Below, piece after piece: positions 46,121-58,061 of a stretch of DNA of 64,000 bases. Numbering within the stretch: the stretch's first letter is position 1; each line of letters starts with the position of its first letter. Made by a program: the position numbers and the translations under genes. Source of the DNA: Datura wrightii (lineage: Eukaryota > Streptophyta > Magnoliopsida > Solanales > Solanaceae); assembly GCA_035772735.1 (NCBI GenBank), contig JASDFA010000004.1:22161501-22225500 (forward strand), written 5' to 3'. The notes below the pieces were generated by a model. The model was not told the DNA's origin, did not search any database, and was given only the letters and a program-made list of their open reading frames with translations.

Positions 46121-49100
46121 TTTTATGCACTTCGCTCTCGGCAGGAGCAAGAGACTTATCCTAATGTGGTTACCGGTATGTTACGAGTTTTTCACATTAA
46201 TGCTCATGCTTCAATAGATTCGGGATCCACATTATCTTTTGTGACACCTTACATGGCTAGTCACTTTGGAGTCGGTCCTGAAGTCTTGTCCGAACTATTT
46301 TCTGTCTCTACCCAAGTTGGTAATTTAGTCTTAGCGAGGCAAGTTTATAGAGGTTTCCCTATTATAGTATTGCATAAGGTTACCTCCGCAGACTTAGTAG
46401 AATTAGCTATGACTCATTTTGACATCATCTTAGGCATGGATTGGTTGTTTGCATGTTATGCTTCTATTAACTGTAGAACTCGGGCAGTGGAGTTTCGATT
46501 TCCAGATGAATCGGTTTTAGAATGGAGGGGTGGTTTAGTGGTGCCTTTAGGTTGCTATATCTCCTATATCAAGGATAGAAAAATGATTAACAAGGGTTGT
46601 ATTTACTATTTGGTTAGGGTTAAGGATGTCCCATCCAAGACTTCAACCATGCAATCAGTCCTTGTGGTATGTGAATATCCCGAGGTATTTCCAGATGACC
46701 TACCTGGTGTTCCTCCTGAGAGGGAGATTGATTTTGAAATTGATCTTTTACCTGACACGCAACACATATCAATCCCTCCTTACCATATGGCCCCAACCTA
46801 ACTAAAAGACTTAAAGGAGCAGTTGAAGGATTTGCTAGATAAGGGTTTCATTAGACCTAGTAAGTCCCCGTGGGGTGCTCCAGTATTGTTCGTCCAAAAG
46901 AAAGATGGGTCCCTACAGATGTGTATTGACTACAGACAATTAAACAAGGTCACCATAAAAAATAGATACCCTTTACCCAGGATCGATGACCTATTCGATT
47001 AGCTTCAGGGTGCCAAATATTTCTCTAAGATAGATCTCAGGTCCGGGTATCACCAGCTCAGGGTTCGGGAAAGCGACATCCCAAAGACTGCTTTTAGAAC
47101 TCGGTATAGCCATTTTGAATTCGTCGTTAAGTCTTTTGGACTAACCAATTCCCCTACAGCTTTTATGGACCTGATGAACAGGGTATTCAAGGCATATTTG
47201 GATATGTTCGTGATTGTGTTAATAAATGACATATTAATATACTCCCGGAGCGAGGAGGAACATGCCGCACACTTGAGGGTAGCACTCCAGACTCTCAAGG
47301 ATTACCAGTTATATGCCAAATTCAACAAATGTGAATTCTGGCTAAAATCAGTTGCATTCTTGGGACATGTATTGTCAAGCGAAGGTATAAGGGTGGACTC
47401 CCATAAAATAAAAGCAGTAAAGAAATGGCCCAGACCGGTAAACCCTTCGAAGACTAGAAGCGTTTTGGGCTTAGCGGGTTATTATCGGAGGTTCGTGGAA
47501 GGTTTCTCATCCATTGCAGCCCCATTGACGAGATTGACTCAGAAAAAGGTGAAGTTCTAGTGGTCGGAATCTTGTGAGAAGAGTTTCCAGGAATTGAAGG
47601 CCAGACTCACTTCAACACCGGTGTTTACTTTACCTGAGGGTACTGGTGGCTTTATCATATATTGTGATGCTTCAAGGGTCGGACTGGGATGTGCATTAAT
47701 GCAGCATGGGAAAGTAGTAGCATGTGCTTCCAGACAGCTGAAAACTCACGAGAAGAATTACCCGACCCATGATCTTGAGTTGGCCGCGGTGATATTTTCT
47801 TTCAAGATATGGCGACACTCAAGAGTTTACAATATGTGTTCACACAGAAGGAACTAAATCTTCGGCAACAGAGGTGGTTGGGCTACTTAAGGACTACGAC
47901 ATGAGTGTCCTATATCACCCGGGTAAGGCCAACATGGTAGCAGACACCCTTAGTAGACTTTCTATAGGAAGTGTGTCACATGTGAGTGAAGACAGGAAGG
48001 AGCTGGTAAAAGAGGTACATCGACTTGCGCGGTTGGGAGTTAGACTAGTCGGCTCGACCGATGGTGGGGTAGTAGTTCAGAACGGGTCAGAGTCGTCCTT
48101 GGTAGCGGAGGTGAAGGATAAACAAGATGAATATCCAACGTTGGTAAAGTTGAAAGAAGTTGTTCAATATCAGAAGGTAGAAGTCTTCTCCAAAGGGGGA
48201 GATGGTGTGCTTCGGTACCAAGGTCGCTTATGTGTCCCGAACATGGGTGATTTAAGAATCCGGATGCTACATGAGGCTGACGGGTCCAGATATTCTATCC
48301 ATCTAGGTGCCACCAAAATGTATCATGCCTTGCGGGAAATCTACTGGTGGAATGGCATGAAGAGGGATATTATAGAATTTGTAGCCAAGTGCCCAAATTG
48401 CCAACAGGTGAAAGTAGAGCACCAGAGACCGGGGGTGTACTTCAAGACATCAACATTCCTACTTGGAAGTTGGAAGAGATCGATATGGTCCTTGTAACAG
48501 GTTTGCCCCGCACCCGTAGACCGTATGACTCCATTTAGGTAGTAATGGACAGGTTGACCAAGGCTGCTCATTTCCTACCGGTCAAAACCACCGATTCAGC
48601 AGAAGATTATGTGAAGTTATACATTCGAGAGTTGGTTAGACTACACAGAGTGCCCTTCTCCATTATATCAGACAGATGTATCCAGTTCACCTCTTAGTTC
48701 TGGAGATCTCTACAAAAGGGACTTGGCACCCAGGTCAAGCTTAGCACGACATTCCATCTGAAAACAGATAGTTAGGCGGAGCGGACTGTCCAGAATCTCG
48801 AGGACATGTTGAAAGCTTGTACTATTGACTTCAAGGGTAGTTGGGATGAGCATTTGCCTCTTGTTGAGTTCTCTCACAACAACAACTACCACTCCAGCAT
48901 ACAAATGGCACCGTTTGAGGCTCTTTATGAGCGACGGTGTACATCGCCCATTGGGTAGTTTGAAGTCGGTGAGGCTTTGTTAGTGGGTCCAGATTCAGTC
49001 CATGAGGCCATGGAGAAAGTTCAGTTGATAAGAGAAAGGCTGAAAATGGCTCAAAGTCACCAAAAGTCTTATGCAGATGTGAGGAGAAGGGTGCTTGAGT

Positions 49101-49543
49101 TCGAGGTCGGTTATTGGGTATTTCTGAAGGTATCTCCCATGAAGGGAGTAATGAGATTCGGAAAGAAAGGGAAACTCAGTCTCCGCTATATTGGCCCATA
49201 CAGGATTATGAGGCGAGTGGGTAAAGTGGCCTATGAGTTAGATTTACCCTCCGAGTTGGCTTCGGTTCATCCCGTATTTCACGTATCGCTCTTGAAAAAG
49301 TGCTTGGGAGACCCTGCCTTAGTGATTCCATTGGAAAGTGTTGGTGTGAAGGATAGTCTCAGTTATGAGGAAATTCCTGTTGAAATCTTGGATCGTCAGA
49401 TTCGAAGACTGAGGAATAAGGAAGTAGCCTTAGTAAAGGTGTTATGGAGGAATCAACATGCCGAGGGAGCCACGTGAGAGGCCGAAGCGGATATGATGTC
49501 TAAATACCTCCATATGTTCCCTACCGGCTCAGCTTCAGTTTGA
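46121..49543 (+). pseudogene. Element F pol: protease, RT, RNase H, integrase, chromodomain
   Basis: The protease has the usual D-S-G motif (SIDSGSTLSF, about 46,210) and GMDWL. RT follows, with a stop at 46,799 and a TAG at about 46,999. In the active-site box Asp is Asn at the first position (LINDIL, about 47,220, where FIDDIL is expected). A TAG lies at about 47,559. RNase H keeps YCDASR but loses about 38 bp near 47,818, which shifts the frame. Integrase has HHCC (about 48,290-48,420), a 1-base loss near 48,435, TAG for Trp at about 48,536 and further stops. The GPY module and chromodomain (48,977-49,543) are well kept, with a TGA for Trp in the last chromodomain helix. Confidence 0.9.
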
Positions 49544-49787
49544 GGTATCAATTTATTCCCTAAACCTCTATCCAGTTTTTTTCATGATCTATTCATGCAT
49601 ATAAGTTTGTTTTATGATATGATGTATGCAAGTGATGTCTGAACTCATACAAACTATGTGGTTCTTTTCGAGGGTAGTCGTTCTCGTCAGTTTTCGACTT
49701 GAATGTAAATGATTAACATCTATATATAGTGATTGTTTGTTTTTGAGTTTGCTGCTTATTTCCTTACATTCGAGGATGAATGTTTTC

Positions 49788-49800
49788 AAGGGAGAGATAT
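49788..49800 (+). other. Polypurine tract of element F
   Basis: AAGGGAGAGATAT lies immediately before the 3' LTR, preceded by the 'cattcgaggatgaatgtt' word also seen before the LTRs of A, B, D and H. Confidence 0.8.
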
Positions 49801-51984
49801 CGTAACACCCCTGAAGGGCCTACGAATAAACCCGGGAGTTTAAGTAAAAAACTTCAAAAAACCTAGAATTTTGCACCAGTACGACTCGAGGTACGAGTCG
49901 TGGTGAGGACCAACGACTCGTGACACGAGTAGTGAGGAGACCGGTAGCTTGACGTTGTGTCACGGGTAGTCCTATGAACCGTGGTGAGATAGTACGACTC
50001 GTGGTCAAGAGTCGTGGTTAATATCTTAGTGGTGCCAGAGTGAGTCGTCACGGGTCATGGTACGACTTGTAGGATGAAGCAACGAGTCGTGGTGAGGAGT
50101 TGTGGTTAAGTTGTAGTGGTTTGGGTGGATGGTACCACGGTTGACAGAATGACTCATAGGATGGTGGTACGAGTCGTGGGTAACCAACCAATCGTGGCCA
50201 AATTCATAAAGTTGGGAAAAGGGTGAAGTGACCACGAGAGGTAACCACGAGTCATGACTTGATGGTACGACTCGTGGTCGGGGCCAGAACTACTTTTCAG
50301 GGAAATTTTAGTAAGGGCAATTTTGACTTCTCTACGTTTTTGGGCCTTAAACCACATCATTTTGAGGTTGAAACAGGGTCTTTAAGGGATGAAAACTCTT
50401 GTTAAGTTCATTTTAGCAGTTTCAAGTGTTAGAGAAGGGAGTAGGAAGGGTTTCAAGCCATTTTCTTCAAGTTCTTCAAGTTTTCACTTAGGGTTCTTCA
50501 AGGGAGTAGGAAATAACGAAATTTCTAGGTATATGGGGTTTTGAATGGGTAGATTAGACCCTACCCATGCCCATTTCTTCCCATTTCCTGTGATTAAGTT
50601 ACCAAATTCTTGTGGGTCTTAACCCAATTGCATGATTTCCCACAAATTTACATGAAAGTGTGGTAGTATGTTTAAATTATGGATTTTAAAGTATTTTGGA
50701 TGATATTGCTTGTATATTTTATATTTCATGATTTAAATATCTAAAAGTATGGATGCCCAATCATGGGAAATTTTTTAGTGAATTTCATGGTCAAGATGAT
50801 TCCGAAAACATGAACAAGTTTCTCTTACATTTTTAAGCATGTCTTCAAGTTTTAATTTCTCATGTTAGCTTGATCATTTTCTTAAGATTTTAAACATGTA
50901 AAGTATGTTGAAACTATGGGAAATGCCCACATGTCTCTTATGAATTATATTACGATTTGGCCGACTCACGGGCCTAATTCCATGTCTATTAATACGAATT
51001 CTCAAGTATGTCATGATTCCCATGTTTTCACTAGACATGCATGTCATGTTATGAATATTATCAGAATGTTTCATGTTTTGGGAGTAGTACTTAACACCGA
51101 GTGGGTTCGAGGCCTAGGTTACACCCTGAATCTCAAAACTACGTGTTACCGTAGGATTATATTTGGGACCTCCTCAGTGACTGTCCCCTATTCCCTACGG
51201 AGCCTTCATGAGTGATATCACACGTTTCATGTTTCATACCCTTGGCAAGGTATGAACGACCTCCCGACTAGGGGTACAAGTCGGACTTCATGTGTGCTCA
51301 TGTGAAGTATGTCGGTTATAGAAATATCCCATTATTCCTCATGATTTGGAATTATGCATGGTTATGTTCTATTGCCTCAAGTTATGATTTGTGAAATGTT
51401 TTTCCCCACATGTTATGACTTTGATGGGTTTATGAATATTTTTGTAAATATTGAGCCTTCCGATATACTTACGATTTTAGTTTTATGATCATGATTTCCC
51501 CACTCCTATAACTTTTATGTTTTGAAGCATTATTTTGCATATCTTATATACTCAGTACTTTGCGAGTACTGATCCATATATTTTCAGGATCTGGTTCGCA
51601 GGCTCAGCATCGTCCCTAGTTTGTGCTCAGTTTCGCTAAATCTCTAGTGGTGAGTCCTCATGATCCGAGAGCTTCATGTTTAAAACTTGTTTTTCTTATG
51701 TTTTCATATTGCTTGGGTTAGTTGGGGTCTTTTCCCTTAAACACTTCTTTTATGATTAGAGGCTTTCAGACTTATGTGTAGTATTTTGTTAGTGATGATT
51801 GTATTTCGGTTTGTCGTTCCCTACAAATTCATTATACGATTTTCAGTTAGTTTATGATTGATAAGTTAAGTTTTCCATTGTATATGAATGAATTAGTGTT
51901 ATGCTCACACCATGGGTTGACTTGGGGTCTCTCGGGACTCCTTGTCCCATGTCTATCATCCGAGTGTACTCTCAGGTCGTGACA
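49801..51984 (+). repeat. 3' LTR of element F
   Basis: It begins CGTAACACCCC (ancestral TG now CG) and ends CAGGTCGTGACA. The partner is 42,529-44,719. The inverted-word U3 array is at about 49,880-50,285. It is followed by the target duplication GAGCA. Confidence 0.94.
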
Positions 51985-54717
51985 GAGCAGCACCTGTTAA
52001 GAGAACTTAGGTGATTGCTGGGTAATGGTGGGAATTTCTTGAGATAGATTGACCTATCCAATGAGAACTCCGTCTCTTGAGGCTTTTTACACACATTCAA
52101 ACTCTATAAAACCCAATAAAAGCAAGAGAAATAGAGTAGAAGACCAACCTTACCTATAGGGTTAGGGCCCCCTTCCTATATTATCATGTTGGAAAGATGC
52201 GTACCCATATACAAAGGAAATCTAGACGATGAAATAGTTTTAGATTCAATATAAAGACATAGGAAAGGGGCCTAGAGACCTCTAATAGATAGATTAAAGA
52301 TGTGAACACCGTAGCTTCTCCTTCCATATGAATGAACTCTTCTCTTAAGGGAAGCTCGCGTGCCCCAAGCTATCTATTTAGTTCCCATGTTTGTATTCTT
52401 TGATTTGGAATCCAGCTAACAGTATTCCTGACCCTTTGAGAGACCCGTATTCTCTAGACTGATGGAAGACGCGAGCCTGACATATTCGATAAAGCATCTT
52501 TTTTCTGTTTCCTTTCAATCTCTAGACTGACCGTCGCACCCTCACCTCAGAGATTGGATAAGCGTAGATAAATCTTAAAGTGTTCTTTCATCCACGTTTT
52601 CCCTTATGGCAGATTAGAAAAGTAGCCCATCTTTTAATTTGAAATCTCATAAAAGATAAATCTCGCCGCCCTAAAGCATCGTACCATTATTGGAATTGGA
52701 ATCGGTCAGACCTTTAAGGCTTCTATCTCCTCTCCTGTTGATTTTCTTTGTTTTGTCACCTCGCTTCGTTTGACTTTCAGCTATGCAAATAAATAGGCGG
52801 GGCTTATCATTCCATTAAACTTCCTTGAAAGGGTATGGAGTGGATCCTCGTACCATACTCAATATTTGGATCAATTCCTTTGATCGGTCCTTTCGAGCTT
52901 GCAGTTCTTCTGGATTGCAGCCCAGGAGGGCACTCTGGAGCAATGTTTGAATGTGCTCGGCCTTGTCCACCTTTTCAGCAAAGTATCCCGCTCTTCCCTT
53001 GAGTAGACAACACAAGAAAGGTAGCCATTCCATCATGATGGTATGGGACATTCCCTCAAGATGGGAGTGGGACATCATCAAGTCAACGAGTTAGAAGCTC
53101 ATACTGGGTAAAAAACAGTGAATAGAAGAAGCTGCAATTGCTCCTGAATGAGTTTTTAAGTTGGAAGAGGGGGACGTTAGTGGTTTAGAAATTGATACCA
53201 GCTAACAAACCGAACCCCCACCAATAACTAAGATTTCTCAGGGTTGATAATTTATCAAATGTTGATTAAGTGTGGAGGAAATAGGTTGTTTAAGAAGAGA
53301 GAGTCATTGGTTTCTTGTAGTCATTTATTTCTTTCTCTTTTCTATCATGAAAACTCTCGTTCCCCCAGGTTTTAGCATTCTGGGGCCCTACTATGTATTA
53401 AAATTAGAGTACCCTTTCTTCCACCTCCGAAGGATGGAAGGGGTATATAGTGAAAAAAGTGTCGAAGGGGTCGGATCACCCTAGGTTATTGAAGGGTCGT
53501 CCGACTTCTCGGTGACCAAATAATAGAGGTTTTTACCACATTCTCTTCTCTCCATCACTCTCGAACTAATCATCTTGCTGCAACAAAGCAAGCTTAGGAA
53601 TGAATCTGATGATAATTTAGGTCTCTATCTGCTTGGAAGATTATTCTTTCCTCCTCGATAAAAGAGGGAAAAAAAGGTGTGTGGGAGAAAGAATTCTAAA
53701 AGGAGAGAAGATGTCGTCCACCAAGCGGGACAGAGTGCGACCCCTAAGAAATTGGGGGTTCTCACTCATCTCTTGGGGGTCCATCTCATCTTCAAACTTT
53801 TCCTCTTCCATTAGCATAGCTAAATTTGAATAGGATAAATTAGCCTCAGGAAAAGTAAGCCCCCTTTTCTTACAATCAAGTGGCTGAATGCCCTCTTGCC
53901 TTGATTGAATTTGGCTTCGCTACGCCCTGAACCAATCAATAATCTTATTGATTTGATTCATACCATTTCATTTATTTGGGCAAGAGGGAGGCTGTGACTC
54001 CCCTGGGATACGGATTTTTCCGTTGGTTGATTCTCGAAATTGAAAAATAAATCAGGTCCAGACCCACAAATGAATAGGAAGCAAGGAGAGGGTCCTTCAT
54101 TAAAGGGTGGAAAAGAGGGGTGGGACTTTTTTCTCGCCTTGCGCATCTTTTGAAAAGAGAGAATTTAAGAAAGTCATTCTCTCCAACCTTTTCTATCTAT
54201 CTTTAGAAGTAAGGTGAGAGAAAGTCAATATGATATTTGTGTTGGTTTTTCCAACGAAACTAAACATTTTTCTTCTTTCTCATTCAAAAGGCTCAGTCCC
54301 ACAGCATGACTTCAGTGATGGGAACAACCTCCAGTGCTCAACTGAACAACAGTTCTATGCCTTACTATATTTAGAATAGTGGTCAATCCTTCAGGAGTTA
54401 CATTCATAACTTAATGAAATGTTATGTTCATGCAGTGATATTCTATCTTTCCAAGGGTACTACCCTGTACATAGTCTACGTCTGAGGAGCATACTTGACA
54501 GGAGATAGACACAGGCGGTAGAGGGGTCCCCCACTTTGATTCTTGCCCCGTTAGCATCTACGATCCTAGATAAGAGATTAGTCCATTAGGTATTTTTGGT
54601 CAGGATCTGGCTGGACAAAGATGGATTGAAGGTCAGATAGATCTGAGTTCAAGTGGCACAACACCTTCGATCAACCATAGGGCCTATTCTACCCTTGCTT
54701 GTAGACCTATTGCAGAG

Positions 54718-55024
54718 CTAACCAAGATGATTTCTTTATGCCCATCAAAGGACCTCAAGATGCTAATCCACGAAAAAGGATATGAGAAATTTTGAAAAAC
54801 TCATATACGGAGTGAGGGCGACCCGTGTAAATATATCGATTTCTTACTCGTGTAACGGAACTCTTTCTTGGAAACATGGACAATTTATAACGATGTTTGT
54901 CCCCCATATCACTTGGAAGATTGGGAACTTTACAAAGGGCTTTATAAAGATTTCGTCTCAATTCATATTTACCCTAGCTGCGAGCAATCTACGTTTGTGA
55001 TCTCACATATTTTGCTTCTCCCAT
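54718..55024 (-). pseudogene. rps14: Mitochondrial ribosomal protein S14, broken nuclear copy
   Basis: S14 is a small-subunit protein of the mitochondrial ribosome. The start is the ATG at 55,024, six bases after the rpl5 stop on the same strand. Readable parts are the start region (GEKQN..RDHKRR), LYKALCK.PNLPSDMGDKHRYKL, RVRNRYIYTGRPHSVYEFFKIS, and FRGLAS...KKSSW at the end. Frame changes occur near 54,960 and at the 3' end, where the stop is displaced. In potato mitochondria rps14 next to rpl5 is itself known as a transcribed pseudogene, so some lesions may predate transfer. Confidence 0.88.
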
Positions 55025-55030
55025 ATCTTA

Positions 55031-55581
55031 CTGAGTTTCCCCCTCATCTTTTTGCAAAAGCCACTCCACAGTGGTAAAGTCTCATCTTGTGTGTTGGCCA
55101 AAGTTACAATAGTAACATTGAACCCTCGAATATGTTCGAAGATCTTGAAATGATCTTAAAGTTCGAGGGAGAATTCGCAAAATTCCATTTCCATCGAGAA
55201 TTGAGTTGACCTTTCCCTTATTTCGATCGGAGAATCTAATAGAGACATTATAGTGAATATTTTGACCAAAAAATTAGACATTCAATGCCCTCGGAGAGTG
55301 CTTTGTCGTGATAGGTCACTGATATATCCTTTTTTGTCTTTATTTGACCCCAAGAATGGATTGGATGGAAACGACTTTCGTATTGAAGCCCTTTGTGTCT
55401 ATATTAATTTCAGACCGCACGAAATCTCTATAGCCAATTTTTCATTTTTGATAGAAGGTGCTATCTTTGGTACTACTATTATTTTACATGATCCAAGAAC
55501 TTCCATAACGTTGGCGTGATTCACTTTGAGCAATAGATCCTGACATGATACATCCTCATATTGAAAATAGAGTGGAAACAT
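55031..55581 (-). pseudogene. rpl5: Mitochondrial ribosomal protein L5, broken nuclear copy
   Basis: L5 binds 5S rRNA in the large ribosomal subunit. The start is the ATG at 55,581 (MFPLYFQYEDVS). Clear matches are LLLKVNHANVMEVLGSCKI, KNEKLAIEISCG, SFPSNPFLGSNKD, RQST..GH.MSNFLV, LLDSPIEIREN, EFCEFSLELQDHFKIFEHIRGFNV and the end DETLPLWSGF. A TAG stop near residue 62 stands for the usual Gln codon, and a one-base loss shifts the last 12 codons. The length of about 183 codons fits the family. It is directly followed by rps14. Confidence 0.92.
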
Positions 55582-56250
55582 GAGTTGATCCATAATGAGT
55601 ATTAGATTGAAGTTCTCTTAAAGAAGACCACTAACCCCTACCCCGAAGATACAGAGCGCCCGGTCCTCTTCTCTTGTGTCAAAGTGTAGTGTGGTGAGGT
55701 TTTGTCTCAAAAAAAGAGTGGGAAATTGGGAGAAAAAAGGCAGAATTTATGTTCTTTCAAGAAAGAGATAATTTTGCTTTATGGCGCTTTCAACCCGTCG
55801 AAATGGAAGTGCACCTGACAAGCATAAGATTCATTCAATAGCCAAGCAGGAGAGTATGCACCACTCTGAAGTACAAATAACTAAGTTGAAAAGAGAGTGG
55901 GGCAGGCCATAGACGAAAGTGAAATACTTCTTTCTTTTATTCACGTACAAGACTAGATAAGTGTGGGGGACTCCAGAGGTTGCCTTTCCACATGAGCCTA
56001 GTGCTAGAAGCCGCATAGAGTCTTTCGGGGAACCTTCCTACTCTGGTTGAGGAAATCCCAGTATTTGTTTTGGGAAAGACCTCACTCGCACGTAATATAG
56101 TAATATATAAGGCTCTTCTTGAAATAGGTGGGCGAATAACCAACCCAATAAGCCTTTTTGTTTGCATAATTATAGTATGGAATCAATTTAGATTAGGCTT
56201 TTTAACTGAATAATTACCAATTGAAAATCTCCATAAGAGTTACAACTCTT

Positions 56251-56445
56251 TCAAATCCACAGCCATCTCAAGTCAAGTATGATGGCTTGGTACTCGATGA
56301 GATTATTGGAACAAGGTGAAAGAGTGCAGTAGCACTTCTCCTCAGAAGTAAGAAAGAGGACTCTAGCTCCATCTTGATGAGCAGCACCATCAAAGTACAT
56401 CTTCCATGGTGGAAGAATTTCAACCACAAGCACATCTTCATCAAG
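56251..56445 (-). pseudogene. Retrotransposon RNase H fragment inside the NUMT
   Basis: This encodes about 60 residues resembling the extra RNase H of Tat/Ogre-type Ty3 elements: PPWKMYFDGAAHQDGA, then an LFLTS.E.....L.PCSNNLIEYQAIILDL segment. The first catalytic Asp (YFDGAA) and Glu (IEYQA) are recognisable; the frame then ends. No LTR or other pol domain is attached. Plant mitochondrial genomes often hold such nuclear fragments, so it may have come along with the mitochondrial DNA. A direct later insertion is the alternative. Confidence 0.7.
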
Positions 56446-58061
56446 TCGCTAAAGAATTTCCATTCGAGTCAAAGAACTAGGAAATTCTTTTCTTTCTTCT
56501 TTTGCATGGAACTTATTAAAGGAAGGTTTCAACTTGGAATAACCTAAGGTACCCTGCTCATTAGTCACTTCCCCTGCATGGTCAACTCTTACTGGATTAA
56601 TGTATTTGAATTAATCATATATTCATTCTTACACATAAAGATACCTATTTATAGTGATTTGTTCCTACATCAATAGTATGTTGAAGCTATAGTTTAAGAG
56701 AAGTGAGAAGACCATCAAAAAAGGTTCAAACTCAAGCTTGCCATTCAGAGGAGTTTCTCCTGTCCCATTCATTATTCCAACATCTTTCATTTTGATCAAT
56801 AGTCTCCCTCATTCTGTCCACCGTGGAATATAGCCTGATAGTAGTCGAAGCTGGTTCACCTTCTCTCCTCCCTTACAAAATAGGTCATTCCAATCCCAGA
56901 TGAAAATATTCCAAAACGAAAGTCAAGGAGGCATGAAGAGCTAACAAAGAGTCTTTCTATTTGATTGTCCGAAATCAAGTGGGAGATTTAATTGAAAAGG
57001 CCCCTTACTATAGATAGGGTGTTAGCGCTATTTTTTGAAATAAAGACGTTTAGGTTTGACTAATAAGATAGAAAGGGACAAGCCGAAATCCTCTCTGCTG
57101 AGTTCAGCTTTCAGAGCTACCTACTTTAAGGCTTATGCAATATATAAAGAAGAACCTTTTTAGGGCCTTTTTGTTTAAGGGTTACTCGCCTTTTGAATAG
57201 AAGGAACTGGGAGAGTAGAGGTTATTTCGGTAAATCGATGCATACGTTGAGGCTCCCATTTCCCGCCGACCCTCTGAAAAAGTAAGGGCTCATAGGGAGT
57301 CAGAAGCAAGCAAAGTAAAGGGCAGGTAAAACTCACATAAGCGGAGGGGGAAACACATTCATGAAAAGTATGAAGCCCTACTGTGGGGGACTGGCCAACT
57401 ATGAATAGATCTTACTTATGCTTATCTGTAAGAACATATATTAGTCCATATCGTGGGTCTATTTGTTACAAAAGGCGAACATCCCCTTTACAAAACATTA
57501 ACATAGGTCCTCAGGCAGACATCGAAAAGGGGGAGAAAAGAGTCTATTTACCTTTACAATATTTTGGAATGTATCATGAATCTATCTATTCATTTAAAAA
57601 AAAAGAGTTCTGCATCTCAGGTGAACAAAAAGGTGTGGGGAAGAGTGAGAGAGGGGTTACGAGCCCTCTCTCTTTGTTGTTCCCCGACCACCCATCTCTT
57701 CCGTCCCCTTCATAAGGCCCAGTGAGATCACATTTCTAGAATGAAGTGAAATGATAGGAAGCGAAGACTACTGGCGGAAAATCCCTATTCATGAAAGCCC
57801 CTTGTTAAGGTTAAGGGGGAAAAAAAGTACAGTCCTGCGCACCAGCTAAAGAAAGGAGAATTGGAAGCTTATCTTATTATTATATTAAAAGGGGAAAGGG
57901 TTCCAAACCTATCTGACTAATAAGAAGAAAGGGTCGTTCAGCCACTTGACTCTAAGGAGAGGGGCAAGCGAAAACCTACTCCTAAGAAGTTTTTGGATCG
58001 AAGTAGTACATTATACTTCTACCCGCACGCAGCAGAGGGGGTTCGATTCTCCTTATACGCG

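Larger units (their letters stand above)
42529..51984 (+). mobile_element. Element F: complete-structure chromovirus (Tekay/Del type), 9,456 bp
   Basis: 5' LTR (2,191 bp), iMet primer site, gag, pol with chromodomain, PPT and 3' LTR (2,184 bp), flanked by GAGCA. The LTRs are clearly more diverged than those of B, so the insertion is older. Pol has several stops, a deletion and a frameshift. It split a stretch of mitochondrial-derived DNA. Confidence 0.95.

Noticed and set aside
54300..54700. Mitochondrial cob expected downstream of rps14
   Set aside because: I could not find cob start sequences or its membrane segments below rps14 on the minus strand.
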